DNA of 64,000 bases from Nocardia colli (GTDB taxonomy: Bacteria; Actinomycetota; Actinomycetes; Mycobacteriales; Mycobacteriaceae): the NCBI RefSeq assembly GCF_008704205.1, contig NZ_VXLC01000003.1:1-64000 (forward strand), written 5' to 3'. Made by a program: the position numbers and the translations under genes. Positions 33,248 to 42,749 of this stretch are shown piece by piece. Under the pieces are notes generated by a model. It had not been told where the DNA came from, did not search any database, and saw only the letters and a program-made list of their open reading frames with translations. Each line of letters begins with the position of its first letter. Position 1 is the first letter of the stretch.

Positions 33248-34006
33248 TTAAGTCATCAGTTGTCGGACGCTCATTCGCGCATCGGGACCCAGCGCGCGTA
33301 AGCCCGCGGGCGCGCCGAGGCCGTGCTCGCGCAGGAACCCGCGCAGGCTCGGCCCGTTCGCGCGTTGCCTGGTCACCGACCAGGTGACGGTGTAGTCGGA
33401 GTTGCTGCCGCAGCCGGCATTCGAATCCGAACCTGGGTAGCGGATCGTTTTCCGGAAGGTCGCGCCGCCCGCGGCGTCGATCGCACGGTCCCAGCCCAGT
33501 TTGTTCATGCCGACGGTGCCGACCGCGACAAAACCGTCGCAGTCGGGGAAGAAGAAGCTGCCGATGCGGATCAGCCGGACGAAGTCGAACCAGGACGCAT
33601 CGTTGAAGTCCGCGGCGTCGAAGTTGTCCGGCGTGGTCTGGCCGACATCGAGATAGTTGAGTTCGGTGACTTGGTTTCCGGGCTGCGCCGCGTCGACGAA
33701 GAAGTCGAGCGCCTTGCCGGAGAGCCGATCACTGATCGCCGCCAGGCCGCCCTCGAAATGTCCGGTGTTGCCGTTGTATATCTGGTAGTTGATGACCGCG
33801 GGTGTGGCCGCGTCGGCCAGCACGACCGACGAAAAGCTCAGACCGACAACGTGATCGCCGTTGTCGACATCGCCCGCGTCATGGGACTGTGAGCCGAACG
33901 ACCGCCGCCCGGCGGCGAAACCGAACTGCACGGTATCGGTGTCGTCGTTGCGCGAACGCGTGTTGTCGATATGGAACTGTTCCAGCGTGAACGTGTAGAT
34001 ACCCAT
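33248..34006 (-). CDS. Uncharacterised protein, paralogue A of a tandem pair
   Basis: A 252-residue paralogue of the following gene, starting MGIYTFTLEQFHIDNTRSRN at ATG 34006. Conserved blocks include DTDTVQFGFAAGRRSFGSQS, DNGDHVVGLSF, FPDCDGFVAVGTVGMNKLGW, CGSNSDYTVTWSVTRQRANG and PSLRGFLREHGL. The N-terminal part looks like an all-beta domain. It starts 14 bases after the repeat-protein gene and ends 11 bases before its paralogue, so all three are one operon. No family recognised. Confidence 0.78.
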   Translation of the reverse strand: MGIYTFTLEQFHIDNTRSRNDDTDTVQFGFAAGRRSFGSQSHDAGDVDNGDHVVGLSFSSVVLADAATPAVINYQIYNGNTGHFEGGLAAISDRLSGKALDFFVDAAQPGNQVTELNYLDVGQTTPDNFDAADFNDASWFDFVRLIRIGSFFFPDCDGFVAVGTVGMNKLGWDRAIDAAGGATFRKTIRYPGSDSNAGCGSNSDYTVTWSVTRQRANGPSLRGFLREHGLGAPAGLRALGPDARMSVRQLMT

Positions 34007-34020
34007 GGCCGCAACGGGTT

Positions 34021-34953
34021 TCAGCGTGTACTGACGAGAACGCGGACAAAGCCGCGGCCGCCGGTGAGTGGCGTCAGCGCCTTGCCGATCACCGCACCGA
34101 AGGCGCGTTCCGGCTCGGTGACGCGACGGCAGTGGCCGGTGGTCGCCGAGGTCGTCAGTAGGTCGCCGGGGCGGATGGGCGCCGCGTCCGCATCGGCGGC
34201 GCACCACACCTTGCCCATCAGCGCGACATGCGCGCTGTTGTCGTGGCGGTCGAGCACGATGGCCGGCCGCACGCCACCCGCCCCGGACACAATGCCGGCC
34301 ACCGCGGTGTCGTATTCACGGTCGCACGGGTGAATTTCGCCGTCCTCGCCGACGACGACGACCACTCCCGGTTCGACTGCGGGGTCGGTGGTGGTCAAGG
34401 CCTCGGCGTAGTCGGCGCCGGTGAGGAAGATGTCGCCGCGGACGGTGAGGTTTCCAGTGACGTTCACGTGTCCGTCGAAGTAGCCCGCGTCGCCGCCGCC
34501 GCTGTTCACGCCGACGACACCGCCATGATTCGGGTTCTTGGACCAGCCTCGAACACCTTCGCCCCCAGCGCTTTCGAACCAGCCGCCGTTGCCGCCGGGC
34601 GACGAATTGTTGAGCCCTACGACTCCGGCGCCCGCACCCTGACTTTCGCCGACGATGCTGTTCGCGTTGTCGCTGAGGCCGTAGACGGCGTTGCCGCCGC
34701 CGATATTGGTGCCGACGACCGCGCCGTGGTTGGGGTTCTTGGATATCCCTCGAACCGCTTCGCCGTCAGCGCTTTCGAAGTATCCGCCGTTGCCGCCGCC
34801 GGTGTTGACGCCCACCACGCCGCCGTGGTTCGGGTTCTTCGACCAGCCCCGGACCCCTTCGCCCTCGGCGCTTTCGAACCAGCCGCCGTTGCCGCCCGGG
34901 GCGGGTGAATTGTTCACTCCGACCACCGTGGTGTCGCCGTTGGGATTGCTCAT
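34021..34953 (-). CDS. Repeat-rich beta-helix-like protein with conserved C-terminal domain
   Basis: A 310-residue protein. Residues 10-178 are five tandem units of 32-36 residues, each starting VVGxN and usually containing GGNGGxFESAxGExVRGxSK followed by NPNHG. Units start at residues 10, 46, 79, 111 and 146. Such units are expected to stack as a beta-solenoid, as in tail-fibre-like proteins. Residues 179-310 form a separate domain (GADYAEAL, then EPGVVVVVGEDGEIHP, PGDLLTTSATTGHC and GAVIGKALTPL) found at the C-terminus of many repeat/fibre-type bacterial proteins. No signal peptide. First gene of a three-gene operon. Confidence 0.75.
   Translation of the reverse strand: MSNPNGDTTVVGVNNSPAPGGNGGWFESAEGEGVRGWSKNPNHGGVVGVNTGGGNGGYFESADGEAVRGISKNPNHGAVVGTNIGGGNAVYGLSDNANSIVGESQGAGAGVVGLNNSSPGGNGGWFESAGGEGVRGWSKNPNHGGVVGVNSGGGDAGYFDGHVNVTGNLTVRGDIFLTGADYAEALTTTDPAVEPGVVVVVGEDGEIHPCDREYDTAVAGIVSGAGGVRPAIVLDRHDNSAHVALMGKVWCAADADAAPIRPGDLLTTSATTGHCRRVTEPERAFGAVIGKALTPLTGGRGFVRVLVSTR
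34420..34926 (-). repeat. Five tandem ~100-bp coding repeats
   Basis: DNA encoding the five repeat units of the beta-helix-like protein. Units 1, 2 and 4 are most alike; unit 3 is diverged (YGLSDNANSIVGESQGAGAG) and unit 5 merges into the C-terminal domain. Confidence 0.7.
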
Positions 34954-35044
34954 GTCCGCCCCTCTGTCGCGTTGCTGTCGCCGAGCCTGACACGGGCAAC
35001 GAGGCGGCGTCGATCGTCCGGTTCGCTGACCGAACTGCGGTGCG

Positions 35045-35065
35045 CTCTCAGTCGCCTCTCAGTCG
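35045..35065 (+). promoter_or_regulatory. Direct repeat, candidate OmpR-family (MprA-like) regulator box
   Basis: CTCTCAGTCG occurs twice in succession (35045-35054 and 35056-35065) with an 11-bp period. OmpR-family regulators bind such helically phased direct repeats, and TCTCAG-type repeats are how I recall the MprA box. It is 20 bases upstream of the MprB-like kinase start and inside the divergent region shared with the repeat-protein operon. Confidence 0.45.
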
Positions 35066-35085
35066 GTGCGGTCAGATTTGTAGGC

Positions 35086-36579
35086 ATGCGCATTCAGGTG
35101 GTTCGTGGGGGGAACGGGTCGGCGGGGTCGCGGCGGGCGGTGGTTGCGGGGGTTTCGCCGGGGGTGGGTGCGCGGGAACTGCGGCAGGTGGCGGGGACGA
35201 GTTCGGTGACGTTGCGGTGGCGGGTGACGTTGCTGGCGGCGTCGGTGGTGGCGGTCGCGGTCGCGTTGGCGGCGATCGCGGCGTACGCGATGGTGTCGCG
35301 GGCCTTGTATGCGGACGTGGACAAGCAGTTGCAGGCGCGGGCCACGGGGATGATCGATAGTGATCTGGATGCGTTGGACTTTCGGTTCGTGCTGACCTTG
35401 GGGAGCTTGTACTCGAGTGATGTGTCGATCGCGCTGCAATACCCGGGGACTGACGAATGGGTCGCGTTGCCGCGGGAGGTGCGGGTGCCGATCGGTGAGG
35501 TGGAGTCGGCGGTGGCGCACGGTGCGGCCGAGTTCTCGTTGCGCACCAGCGACAATCGGCGGGTTCTGGCCCAGCGCATGAAAACGGGTACGACGCTGGT
35601 GATCTGGCAGTCGTTGCGGCCGACTCAGGGCGTGCTCGATCGGCTGGCGCTGCTGATGTTCGTAATCGGCGGCAGCGGTGTGGTTTTGGCTGCCGCCGCC
35701 GGAGCTGCCGTCGGCCGGACCGGGCTGCGTCCGGTCGCGCGATTGACCTCCGCGACCGAGCGGATCGCGCGGACCGGCGAGCTGAAACCGATCCCGGTCA
35801 CCGGTGACGACGAACTCGGCAGGCTGACCGAGAGTTTCAACACCATGCTGCTGGCGTTGGCGGAATCGCGTGCGCGCCAACGCCGTCTGGTCGCCGACGC
35901 CGGGCATGAACTACGTACACCGCTGACCTCGTTGCGCACGAACATGGAACTGCTGATCGCCTCGTATCATCCCGGCGCCCCCGCGATTCCGGAGGAGGAC
36001 ATGGTCGAGTTGCGCACGGACGTGCTGGCGCAGATCGAGGAAATGTCCACGCTGGTCAGCGATTTGGTGGATCTGGCGCGGGAGGACGTCGCCGCGGAGG
36101 CCTACGAGCAGGTCGATATCAGCGACGTCGCCGAGCGTGCCCTGGAACGCGCACGCCGACGCCGCACGGGCATCAAGTTCGTCGCGGAGCTCCGTCCGTG
36201 GTTCCTCTACGGGCACGAGGCAGACATGGAGCGGGCGATACTGAATGTGCTCGACAACGCCGCCAAGTGGAGTCCCGAAGGCGCGGAGGTGGCCGTATCG
36301 ATGCGCGAAACCGGCACCGGCTTAATGGAACTCGCGGTGCACGACGCCGGGCCCGGAATCCCGCCCGCCGAGCGCGAGCTGGTGTTCGAGCGCTTCTATC
36401 GGAGCACTGCCGCACGGTCCATGCCCGGATCGGGGCTCGGACTGGCGATCGTCAAACAAGTCGTGGCCCGACACGGCGGCACCATCACGGTCGAAACCTC
36501 CGATCGCGGTGGCGCACTGATGCGCGTCATGCTGCCGGGCACGAATGTGCTGCCCCAGAGCGACTGTCAGCTGACCTGA
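35086..36579 (+). CDS. mprB: MprB-like sensor histidine kinase
   Basis: A 497-residue membrane kinase closely resembling mycobacterial MprB from end to end. Two membrane helices (about 45-70 and 190-215) flank an extracytoplasmic sensor domain. Then come a HAMP domain (GLRPVARLTSATERIARTGE), HisKA with the phosphoacceptor in VADAGHELRTPLTSLRTNME, and HATPase_c (N-box NVLDNAAKWSPEG, G-boxes DAGPGIPPAE and GSGLGLAIVKQVV). MprB governs envelope-stress responses. Its partner MprA normally lies just upstream, but here the upstream neighbour is the divergent repeat-protein gene, so this kinase is an orphan in this window. Confidence 0.88.
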   Translation: MRIQVVRGGNGSAGSRRAVVAGVSPGVGARELRQVAGTSSVTLRWRVTLLAASVVAVAVALAAIAAYAMVSRALYADVDKQLQARATGMIDSDLDALDFRFVLTLGSLYSSDVSIALQYPGTDEWVALPREVRVPIGEVESAVAHGAAEFSLRTSDNRRVLAQRMKTGTTLVIWQSLRPTQGVLDRLALLMFVIGGSGVVLAAAAGAAVGRTGLRPVARLTSATERIARTGELKPIPVTGDDELGRLTESFNTMLLALAESRARQRRLVADAGHELRTPLTSLRTNMELLIASYHPGAPAIPEEDMVELRTDVLAQIEEMSTLVSDLVDLAREDVAAEAYEQVDISDVAERALERARRRRTGIKFVAELRPWFLYGHEADMERAILNVLDNAAKWSPEGAEVAVSMRETGTGLMELAVHDAGPGIPPAERELVFERFYRSTAARSMPGSGLGLAIVKQVVARHGGTITVETSDRGGALMRVMLPGTNVLPQSDCQLT

Positions 36580-36682
36580 CCTGCCCCGGTTGGCCGCGAT
36601 CCGGGAGTGCCTCTATGATCGAAACGATGACTACTCATTCTGTTCAAAGATTGGGGGTCCCATTCGTGCAAGGTGAGTGCTG

Positions 36683-38020
36683 ATGCGCACTGACTGCACG
36701 AATGGAGATCACTCCCGCTTTTCCTTCTGGCCGCGCGTGCGCGAATTCGCCGTGCCGCCCGACATGATCCGGACCGCTACCGCCCGCCGTCGCGTGGGGG
36801 ACTGGGCAGGCGCCTGCGCCGCAGCAGGTTTCGATGTGGATTTCGATCTGCGATCCGTGGCGCGCAAACACGGGTCCGAGCTCGCCTCCCGAATCCGGTC
36901 CGACCTTCGCTATCTAGCCCCTGACCTGCTGCGCTGGCATATGCCGCGGGTCGCGCCGGACGGACTGCTGCGGCCAGGGCTGACCATCACCCTGGCGAGA
37001 TACGGCGGCCCGCGGCCGATGCATCTGGTGGTGCGTACCGCGCCGGCCTGGGCGGATGCCGGTCAACGGATCAGCCTCGCGCTGTGGGACGGATCCGCGA
37101 ACGGCCTGCATCCACACCCTCGACCCGACCGGCGCTTCCGCCTGGATCTGCATCGCCACCTGTGGGATGCGCGCAGGACGGATGAACTGCGGGTACGGTC
37201 CGGGGCCGCGGATCATCGACCGCTACTTGACCCCGGGTTGCTCGCCGTGGCGCCGGCGGTCTGTGCCATCGAGCGCTGGGCGGATGAGGGCGAGATCCTC
37301 TGCCGCGCTGAGGGATTGCCGACCAGCACGTTCGTCGTGCGGTTCCGGGCCAGGCAACGGTTGGTTCTGGACCGTGACGGCCCCGGGCTGCGGATCGCTT
37401 CGGAATACCCGGCCGGTCGTGTCACCGCCCTACCGGTCCTGCCCGATGCGGCGACGTGGGTGCTGCCTGATCTGGAATTGCTCCGTTCCGGGGCGATGGC
37501 GGCCGACCAATTGCATCCGCTGGTCGCGTCGGCCTTGGTACCCGGCCACTCGCCGGGCGATGCACCCCGGATCCAGGACCCGCCAGGGCGGCCGCGCATC
37601 GTCGAGTGCAGAGGCGAACAACACCGAATCGCCCTCGTAGACGGTGTTTTGGCCGCGCTCGATCACGACCGGGACGAACTCCGCCGGGAGGAACTGCTGG
37701 TCGCGCTGACCGGCGCGCCGCTGCCCTGCTTACAGGCCATCGACGCCATACACCGTCGCCCGGACGATCTCACCGGCGTCCGGGAACGACTGGACCACGG
37801 TGATACCGCGGGCGCGCTGGCCGTCGTGACCGGGCTGCTCGGCTCTGACGCGTCCCTCCGTCATGGACCGTTGCTCGACGAACTAGAGGCCGCCGTGCAC
37901 CGCCGCATCACGTACGGGCTGTTCAAAGCGGGTCTTTCGGTTGCAGGCGCGAAGTGCCCTTCCCAGCCGAGTCAGGTCCGTCCCGGCCACTACCGCGCAC
38001 ACCCGCGCACCGCGCACTGA
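36683..38020 (+). CDS. Uncharacterised protein of a MoxR/VWA cluster
   Basis: A 445-residue soluble protein of unknown family, without signal peptide or membrane segment. The N-terminal ~110 residues are helical and Arg-rich (FAVPPDMIRTATARRRVGDW, then DLRYLAPDLLRWHMPR); the middle has beta character (LTITLARYGGPRPMHLVVRT). It is 53 bases before the MoxR-type ATPase gene, same strand. Position suggests a substrate-recognition or scaffold partner of the ATPase/VWA pair; that is inference. The ATG at 36683 lacks a strong ribosome site. Confidence 0.65.
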   Translation: MRTDCTNGDHSRFSFWPRVREFAVPPDMIRTATARRRVGDWAGACAAAGFDVDFDLRSVARKHGSELASRIRSDLRYLAPDLLRWHMPRVAPDGLLRPGLTITLARYGGPRPMHLVVRTAPAWADAGQRISLALWDGSANGLHPHPRPDRRFRLDLHRHLWDARRTDELRVRSGAADHRPLLDPGLLAVAPAVCAIERWADEGEILCRAEGLPTSTFVVRFRARQRLVLDRDGPGLRIASEYPAGRVTALPVLPDAATWVLPDLELLRSGAMAADQLHPLVASALVPGHSPGDAPRIQDPPGRPRIVECRGEQHRIALVDGVLAALDHDRDELRREELLVALTGAPLPCLQAIDAIHRRPDDLTGVRERLDHGDTAGALAVVTGLLGSDASLRHGPLLDELEAAVHRRITYGLFKAGLSVAGAKCPSQPSQVRPGHYRAHPRTAH

Positions 38021-38073
38021 CCCGACGACTCTTCGTCTACTCGAACTCTGTCGACCCCCAAAGGTGATCACAC

Positions 38074-39315
38074 ATGCTTACTGCTGTCCGCGCGCCCGCT
38101 GACCCCGCTCCGCTCGCGCAACTCGATGTCGCCGGCCAACTGCTGACCATGCTGCGCGAGGTAACCACCGAACCACGCCCCAACAACCAACTGGAGGCCC
38201 TCGCGCTGGCCGTCGCCGCCGACCTACCCGTTCTCCTGTGGGGCGAGCCCGGCATCGGAAAGACCGCCGCCCTCACCCAACTCGCGGCCGACCTGGACCT
38301 CCCGCTGACCACTGTGATCGCGAGTGTCCATGAGCCATCAGACTTTTCCGGCCTGCCCATCATCGGCGACGATCCGGCGGTACAGGGCGTCCCGATGGCG
38401 CCGCCGGACTGGGCCGTGCAACTCGTCCGTGTCGGTCGCGGACTGCTGTTCCTGGACGAACTCTCCACCGCACCGCCCGCTGTGCAGGCCGCGCTGCTCC
38501 GTCTGGTCCTCGAACGCCGAATCGGCACCCTGCAACTGCCGCCCGACGTACGGATCGTCGCGGCGGCCAACCCGCGCTCCTCGGCGGCCGACGGCTGGGA
38601 ACTGAGCCCGCCGCTGGCCAACCGGTTCGTGCACCTCCAGTGGACGCACGAGCACGATGTCGTCGTGCGCGGACTCGGCGGAACCTGGCCGCACGCGACG
38701 CTGCCTCGGCTGGCGCCGGAAAGGCTCACTGAGGCAGTGGCTTTCGCGCGGCGCGCGGTGTGCGTCCTGCTCGCCGCTCGACCCGTTCTCGTGCATCAGA
38801 TCCCGACCAGCGAAGCGCGCCGGGGTGGTCCGTGGCCGTCGCCCCGAAGCTGGGAGATGACGTTGTGGCTCGTCGCTTTCGCCACGGCGGCTGGCTCTTC
38901 GCGCGACGTGCTTTCCCTGCTGATTCGGGGAACCGTGGGTGACGGGCCGGGCTTCGAACTGCTGGCGAGCCTGGACCGGATGGACCTGCCGGACCCGGAG
39001 GAACTGCTCGCCGACCCGGCCGGCGCCGTCCTGCCCGAACGCGGCGATCTGCGCCAGGCGGTGCTCGACGGAGTCGTGGCGGCAGTCCGGAAACGCCCGG
39101 AGCGGCCGCGCTGGGACGCGGCCTGGGCACTCCTCGTCAAAGCGCTCGAATCCGGCGCTCCGGATCTGATCGTCGTTCCCGCAACGACTCTCGCGACGCT
39201 GCGGCAAGGCGACTGGGATGTTCCCGCGGTCATTGAGGAACTCGCCGGGGTGGTATCGGTGTCCCGCGAGGCGGATCAGGCCGCCACCCGCGTCAGCGTG
39301 CAGGCGGGCCGATGA
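38074..39315 (+). CDS. MoxR-like AAA+ ATPase
   Basis: A 413-residue ATPase. Walker A is GEPGIGKT (57-64), Walker B LLFLDEL (about 127), sensor 1 IVAAANPRSSA, and an Arg-containing ANRFVHLQW segment follows the sensor. These are hallmarks of the MoxR branch, which remodels proteins together with von Willebrand factor A-domain partners. Its last four bases overlap the start of the VWA-type gene (ATGA), so the two are translationally coupled and probably form a complex. Confidence 0.9.
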   Translation: MLTAVRAPADPAPLAQLDVAGQLLTMLREVTTEPRPNNQLEALALAVAADLPVLLWGEPGIGKTAALTQLAADLDLPLTTVIASVHEPSDFSGLPIIGDDPAVQGVPMAPPDWAVQLVRVGRGLLFLDELSTAPPAVQAALLRLVLERRIGTLQLPPDVRIVAAANPRSSAADGWELSPPLANRFVHLQWTHEHDVVVRGLGGTWPHATLPRLAPERLTEAVAFARRAVCVLLAARPVLVHQIPTSEARRGGPWPSPRSWEMTLWLVAFATAAGSSRDVLSLLIRGTVGDGPGFELLASLDRMDLPDPEELLADPAGAVLPERGDLRQAVLDGVVAAVRKRPERPRWDAAWALLVKALESGAPDLIVVPATTLATLRQGDWDVPAVIEELAGVVSVSREADQAATRVSVQAGR

Positions 39316-40541
39316 CTACGCCGGGAACGCTGGACCGCGACAAGCTCTTCGCGGCCCGGCTGCTCGCCGCCCGCGCCCGGCCCTATCTGGCGACGGCCCT
39401 GTTCGCCCTGGCCGTCGTCGAGTCGCGCCGCGTGCCGACGATGGCCGTCGATCGCTACTGGCGGTGCTACGTCTCACCGGCCTTCGTGGACCGGATGCCA
39501 GTGGAGGACCTGGCCTCGGTGTGGGTGCACGAGGTGTCGCACCTGCTGCGCGACCATCACGGTCGCAGCGACCGATTCGCCAAACAGCACGAACTGACCG
39601 GCCCGGCGGAACGTCTGCGGATGAACATCGCCGCGGACTGCGAAATCAACGACGACGCGTTCGGACACGGACTGGTCCGGCCCGAAGGCGCTGTCCTGCC
39701 ATCGACCTTGGGCTTGGACGCGGGCGAACTCATGGAGGACTACCTGCGCCAGTTCCGGCTCGGTCCGCGCACGGACGCCATGGCCTGGCTCGACTGTGGC
39801 AGCGGCGCAGACGGGTTGGACCGCGAGTGGGATCTGGGGCCGGACGGTGCGGACGGTCTCAGCGAGCAGGAACGCGACGCGGTCCGATTCCTGGTGGCGC
39901 AGGGCATCATCGGGCGTCCGGGGAACGCGTCGCAAGGCTGGAAGCGCTGGGCGAAGGAGACCTTCCATCCGCCACAGCCGTGGCGTGATCTGCTGGGCGC
40001 GGCCCTGCGGTCGGCGGTCGCCAGCCCCGGCGTCGGCGAGGACTACACCTATGGGCGTCCGGCTCGGCGCTCGGCCGGGGTGCCCGGTGTCGTGTTGCCG
40101 AGCCTGCGGCGCACGCCACCGCGGGTCACGGTGCTCATCGATACCTCCGGGTCGGTCAGTGACACCGAACTTGGCTCCGCGTTGCTCGAAGTGGCCGCGA
40201 TCAGTCGTGCGGTCGGCGGGCGGCGCGACCTGGTCAGCGTGCTGTCGTGCGACGCGGCGGCCGGGGTGGTGTATCCGCTGTGCCGGGCCGAGGGGATATC
40301 GCTGATGGGCGGCGGCGGCACGGATCTGCGCGCCGGGTTCGCGAAGGCGCTGCGGACTCGGCCCGGCCCGGATGTGCTCGTCGTGCTCACCGATGGCCAG
40401 ACACCATGGCCCGTCCGGCAGCCCGCCTGCCGGACGGTGGTGGGTCTGTTCCGTCGGTCGGACGACTCGTGGAGCGAAGACAATCCGGATTACGTGCCGG
40501 ACTCGCCGCCGGAATGGGCCAGGGTGGTCGAGATCGGGTAG
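39312..40541 (+). CDS. VWA-like protein with putative metallopeptidase domain (DUF2201-type)
   Basis: A 409-residue protein. The N-terminal half has a zincin-like HEVSHLLRDHH (residues 73-83) and MNIAADCEINDD (about 104-115), the signature of the putative metallopeptidase domain in DUF2201 proteins. The C-terminal half is a VWA-like domain with an intact MIDAS start VLIDTSGSVSD (about 275) and LTDGQTPWP. Such proteins pair with MoxR ATPases. Whether the HExxH-like site is proteolytic is unproven. Last gene of the trio. Confidence 0.85.
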   Translation: MTTPGTLDRDKLFAARLLAARARPYLATALFALAVVESRRVPTMAVDRYWRCYVSPAFVDRMPVEDLASVWVHEVSHLLRDHHGRSDRFAKQHELTGPAERLRMNIAADCEINDDAFGHGLVRPEGAVLPSTLGLDAGELMEDYLRQFRLGPRTDAMAWLDCGSGADGLDREWDLGPDGADGLSEQERDAVRFLVAQGIIGRPGNASQGWKRWAKETFHPPQPWRDLLGAALRSAVASPGVGEDYTYGRPARRSAGVPGVVLPSLRRTPPRVTVLIDTSGSVSDTELGSALLEVAAISRAVGGRRDLVSVLSCDAAAGVVYPLCRAEGISLMGGGGTDLRAGFAKALRTRPGPDVLVVLTDGQTPWPVRQPACRTVVGLFRRSDDSWSEDNPDYVPDSPPEWARVVEIG

Positions 40542-40650
40542 TGGGAACACCTTGTCGGCCAACGCTTATCCCGCAATCGGCCCGCGCGGACGGGTGATCT
40601 GGGACAGATTAGGAGGGGACGTCGGAAGCGGATCGATAGGAGGACGTCGC

Positions 40651-41880
40651 GTGGCCGTCATGTTGCTGGGAACCCTCGACACCAAAGCAGAGGAGTACGC
40701 GTACGTCCGTGACTTGATCATCGAGGGTGGCGTGGACGTCGTTCTCGTCGACGTCGGTGTGCTGGGCAGCCCGTCCCTCACCGCGGACGTCGACGCGTCG
40801 ACTGTTGCTGCCGCGGCGGGTGCGGATCTCGCCGAGCTCAGACAGCGGCGTGACCGCGGCGCGGCCCTCGACGCGATGGCGGCCGGTGCGCGCGCCGTCG
40901 CGTTGGATCTGCACGCGCGGGGACGGCTCAGCGGGGTGCTCGCGCTCGGCGGGAGCGGGGGTTCCTCGATCGCCGCGAAGGTCATGCAGGCGTTGCCCGT
41001 CGGCCTGCCGAAGCTGCTGGTCTCGACCATGGCGGGCGGGGACGTCTCGCCTTACGTCGGGACTGCGGACGTGACGCTGATGTACAGCGTTGTCGATGTG
41101 GCGGGGATCAATTCGATCTCTCGTCAGGTTCTGGGTAACGCCGCCGCCGCGATAGCGGGGATGGCCGGCGGGTACGAGCGGAGACGGTCGAGTCATGATG
41201 CGGCCCAGGACAAGCCGCTTGTCGCCGCATCGATGTTCGGCGTGACCACACCCGCGGTGGACGCGGCTCGAAGCCGATTGACGGAACTGGGGTACGAGGT
41301 TCTGGTATTCCACGCCACCGGTTCCGGCGGCCGCAGCATGGAAAACCTGGTCGCCGACGGACATTTCGCCGGCGTCCTCGACCTCACCACCACCGAGCTC
41401 GCCGACGAGATCGTCGGTGGCGTGTTGTCCGCCGGGCCGGATCGACTGACCGCGGCCGCGAAGGCGGGCATCCCGCAGGTCGTCAGCCTCGGCGCGTTGG
41501 ACATGGTGAACTTCGGGCCGCGCGATACCGTGCCGGAGCGGTTCGGCGAACGACAGTTGCTCGTGCACAACGAGACAGTCACGTTGATGCGGACGAATGC
41601 CGTGGAAGCGGCCAGGATCGGCGCGGTGCTCGGCCAAAAGCTCGCAGCGGCAACGGGACCCACCGCACTGTTCGTTCCGCGCGGCGGACTGTCCGCGGTG
41701 GACGTAGACGGCGGACCGTTCTGGGACCGTGCGGCGGACACGGCATGCATCGACGCGGTGCTCGCTGCGGTGGACAGAACCCACGTCGAGGTGATCGACA
41801 GCGATCAGGACATAAACAACACGGCGTTCGCGACGGCGGCCGCCGAGCATTTGCACCGACTCATCAGGAGCGCAACGTGA
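40651..41880 (+). CDS. Tm-1-like ATP-binding domain protein (UPF0261)
   Basis: A 409-residue protein. The GTG at 40651 has AGGAGG upstream and begins the family opening [19 protein letters not shown]. Other family blocks: [40 protein letters not shown], and [11 protein letters not shown]. This domain forms the N-terminal half of tomato Tm-1, which binds a viral replicase; bacterial functions are not established. The stop overlaps the next gene (GTGA). Confidence 0.88.
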   Translation: MAVMLLGTLDTKAEEYAYVRDLIIEGGVDVVLVDVGVLGSPSLTADVDASTVAAAAGADLAELRQRRDRGAALDAMAAGARAVALDLHARGRLSGVLALGGSGGSSIAAKVMQALPVGLPKLLVSTMAGGDVSPYVGTADVTLMYSVVDVAGINSISRQVLGNAAAAIAGMAGGYERRRSSHDAAQDKPLVAASMFGVTTPAVDAARSRLTELGYEVLVFHATGSGGRSMENLVADGHFAGVLDLTTTELADEIVGGVLSAGPDRLTAAAKAGIPQVVSLGALDMVNFGPRDTVPERFGERQLLVHNETVTLMRTNAVEAARIGAVLGQKLAAATGPTALFVPRGGLSAVDVDGGPFWDRAADTACIDAVLAAVDRTHVEVIDSDQDINNTAFATAAAEHLHRLIRSAT

Positions 41881-42707
41881 ATCGTGTACAGGCTCTGGCC
41901 GGGTTTCGTGGTCAGCTCGAGGCCGGTCGTCCCATCATCGGCGCCGGCGCGGGGACCGGACTGTCGGCCAAGTCCGCGGAGGCGGGCGGGGCCGACCTCA
42001 TCATCATCTACAACTCGGGGCGATTCCGGATGGCCGGGCGCGGCTCGCTCGCCGGCCTGCTGCCCTACGGCGACGCCAACGCGATCGTGGTCGAGATGGC
42101 CGCCGAGGTGCTGCCCGTCGTCAAGCAGACTCCGGTGCTCGCCGGTGTGTGCGGCACCGACCCGTTCCGGCAGATGCCGCGGTTTCTCGACGAGATCCGC
42201 GCGATCGGGTTCGCCGGCGTGCAGAACTTTCCCACCGTCGGGCTGATCGACGGTGTGTTCCGCGCGAATCTCGAAGAGACCGGGATGGGGTTCGATCTGG
42301 AGATCGAGATGATCCAGCTGGCTTCGGAGCGCGAATTGCTCACCGCGCCCTACGTGTTCGACACGGAGCAGGCGACCGCGATGGCGCAGGCCGGTGCGGA
42401 CATCATCGTGCCGCACATGGGGCTGACGACGAAGGGGAGCATCGGCGCGACCACGGCGATCACCCTCGACCAGGCGGTGCAGCGGGTGCAGGAGATGCGG
42501 GACGCGGCCGCGGCGGTCGATCCCGGCATCATCGTGCTGTGTCACGGCGGACCGATCGCCGAACCCGCCGACGTGCGCTACGTGCTCGAGCGCACGCACG
42601 GTGTCGCGGGGTTCTTCGGCGCCTCGTCGATGGAGCGGCTGCCCACCGAACGGGCCATCTCCGACCAGCTCCGGGCGTTCAAGGAGGTCCCGCCCAACCA
42701 GTCCTGA
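41877..42707 (+). CDS. PEP-hydrolase-family TIM-barrel protein
   Basis: A 276-residue TIM barrel with GTG start in the stop of the previous gene and CAGGAG upstream. Family motifs: [60 protein letters not shown], and FPTVGLIDG. It corresponds to the C-terminal half of the plant and fungal Tm-1-like fusion proteins. The annotation phosphoenolpyruvate hydrolase is inherited from a relative and may not be the true activity. Followed by a cupin gene 42 bases on. Confidence 0.88.
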   Translation: MNRVQALAGFRGQLEAGRPIIGAGAGTGLSAKSAEAGGADLIIIYNSGRFRMAGRGSLAGLLPYGDANAIVVEMAAEVLPVVKQTPVLAGVCGTDPFRQMPRFLDEIRAIGFAGVQNFPTVGLIDGVFRANLEETGMGFDLEIEMIQLASERELLTAPYVFDTEQATAMAQAGADIIVPHMGLTTKGSIGATTAITLDQAVQRVQEMRDAAAAVDPGIIVLCHGGPIAEPADVRYVLERTHGVAGFFGASSMERLPTERAISDQLRAFKEVPPNQS

Positions 42708-42749
42708 GTGGAACATCCCGCGCAGCTTCATCTTTCGAAGGAGAGTCCT

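Noticed and set aside
32493..34953. The repeat-protein cassette as part of a prophage or contractile injection system
   Set aside because: No sheath, tube, baseplate, integrase, terminase or lysis genes occur on either side.
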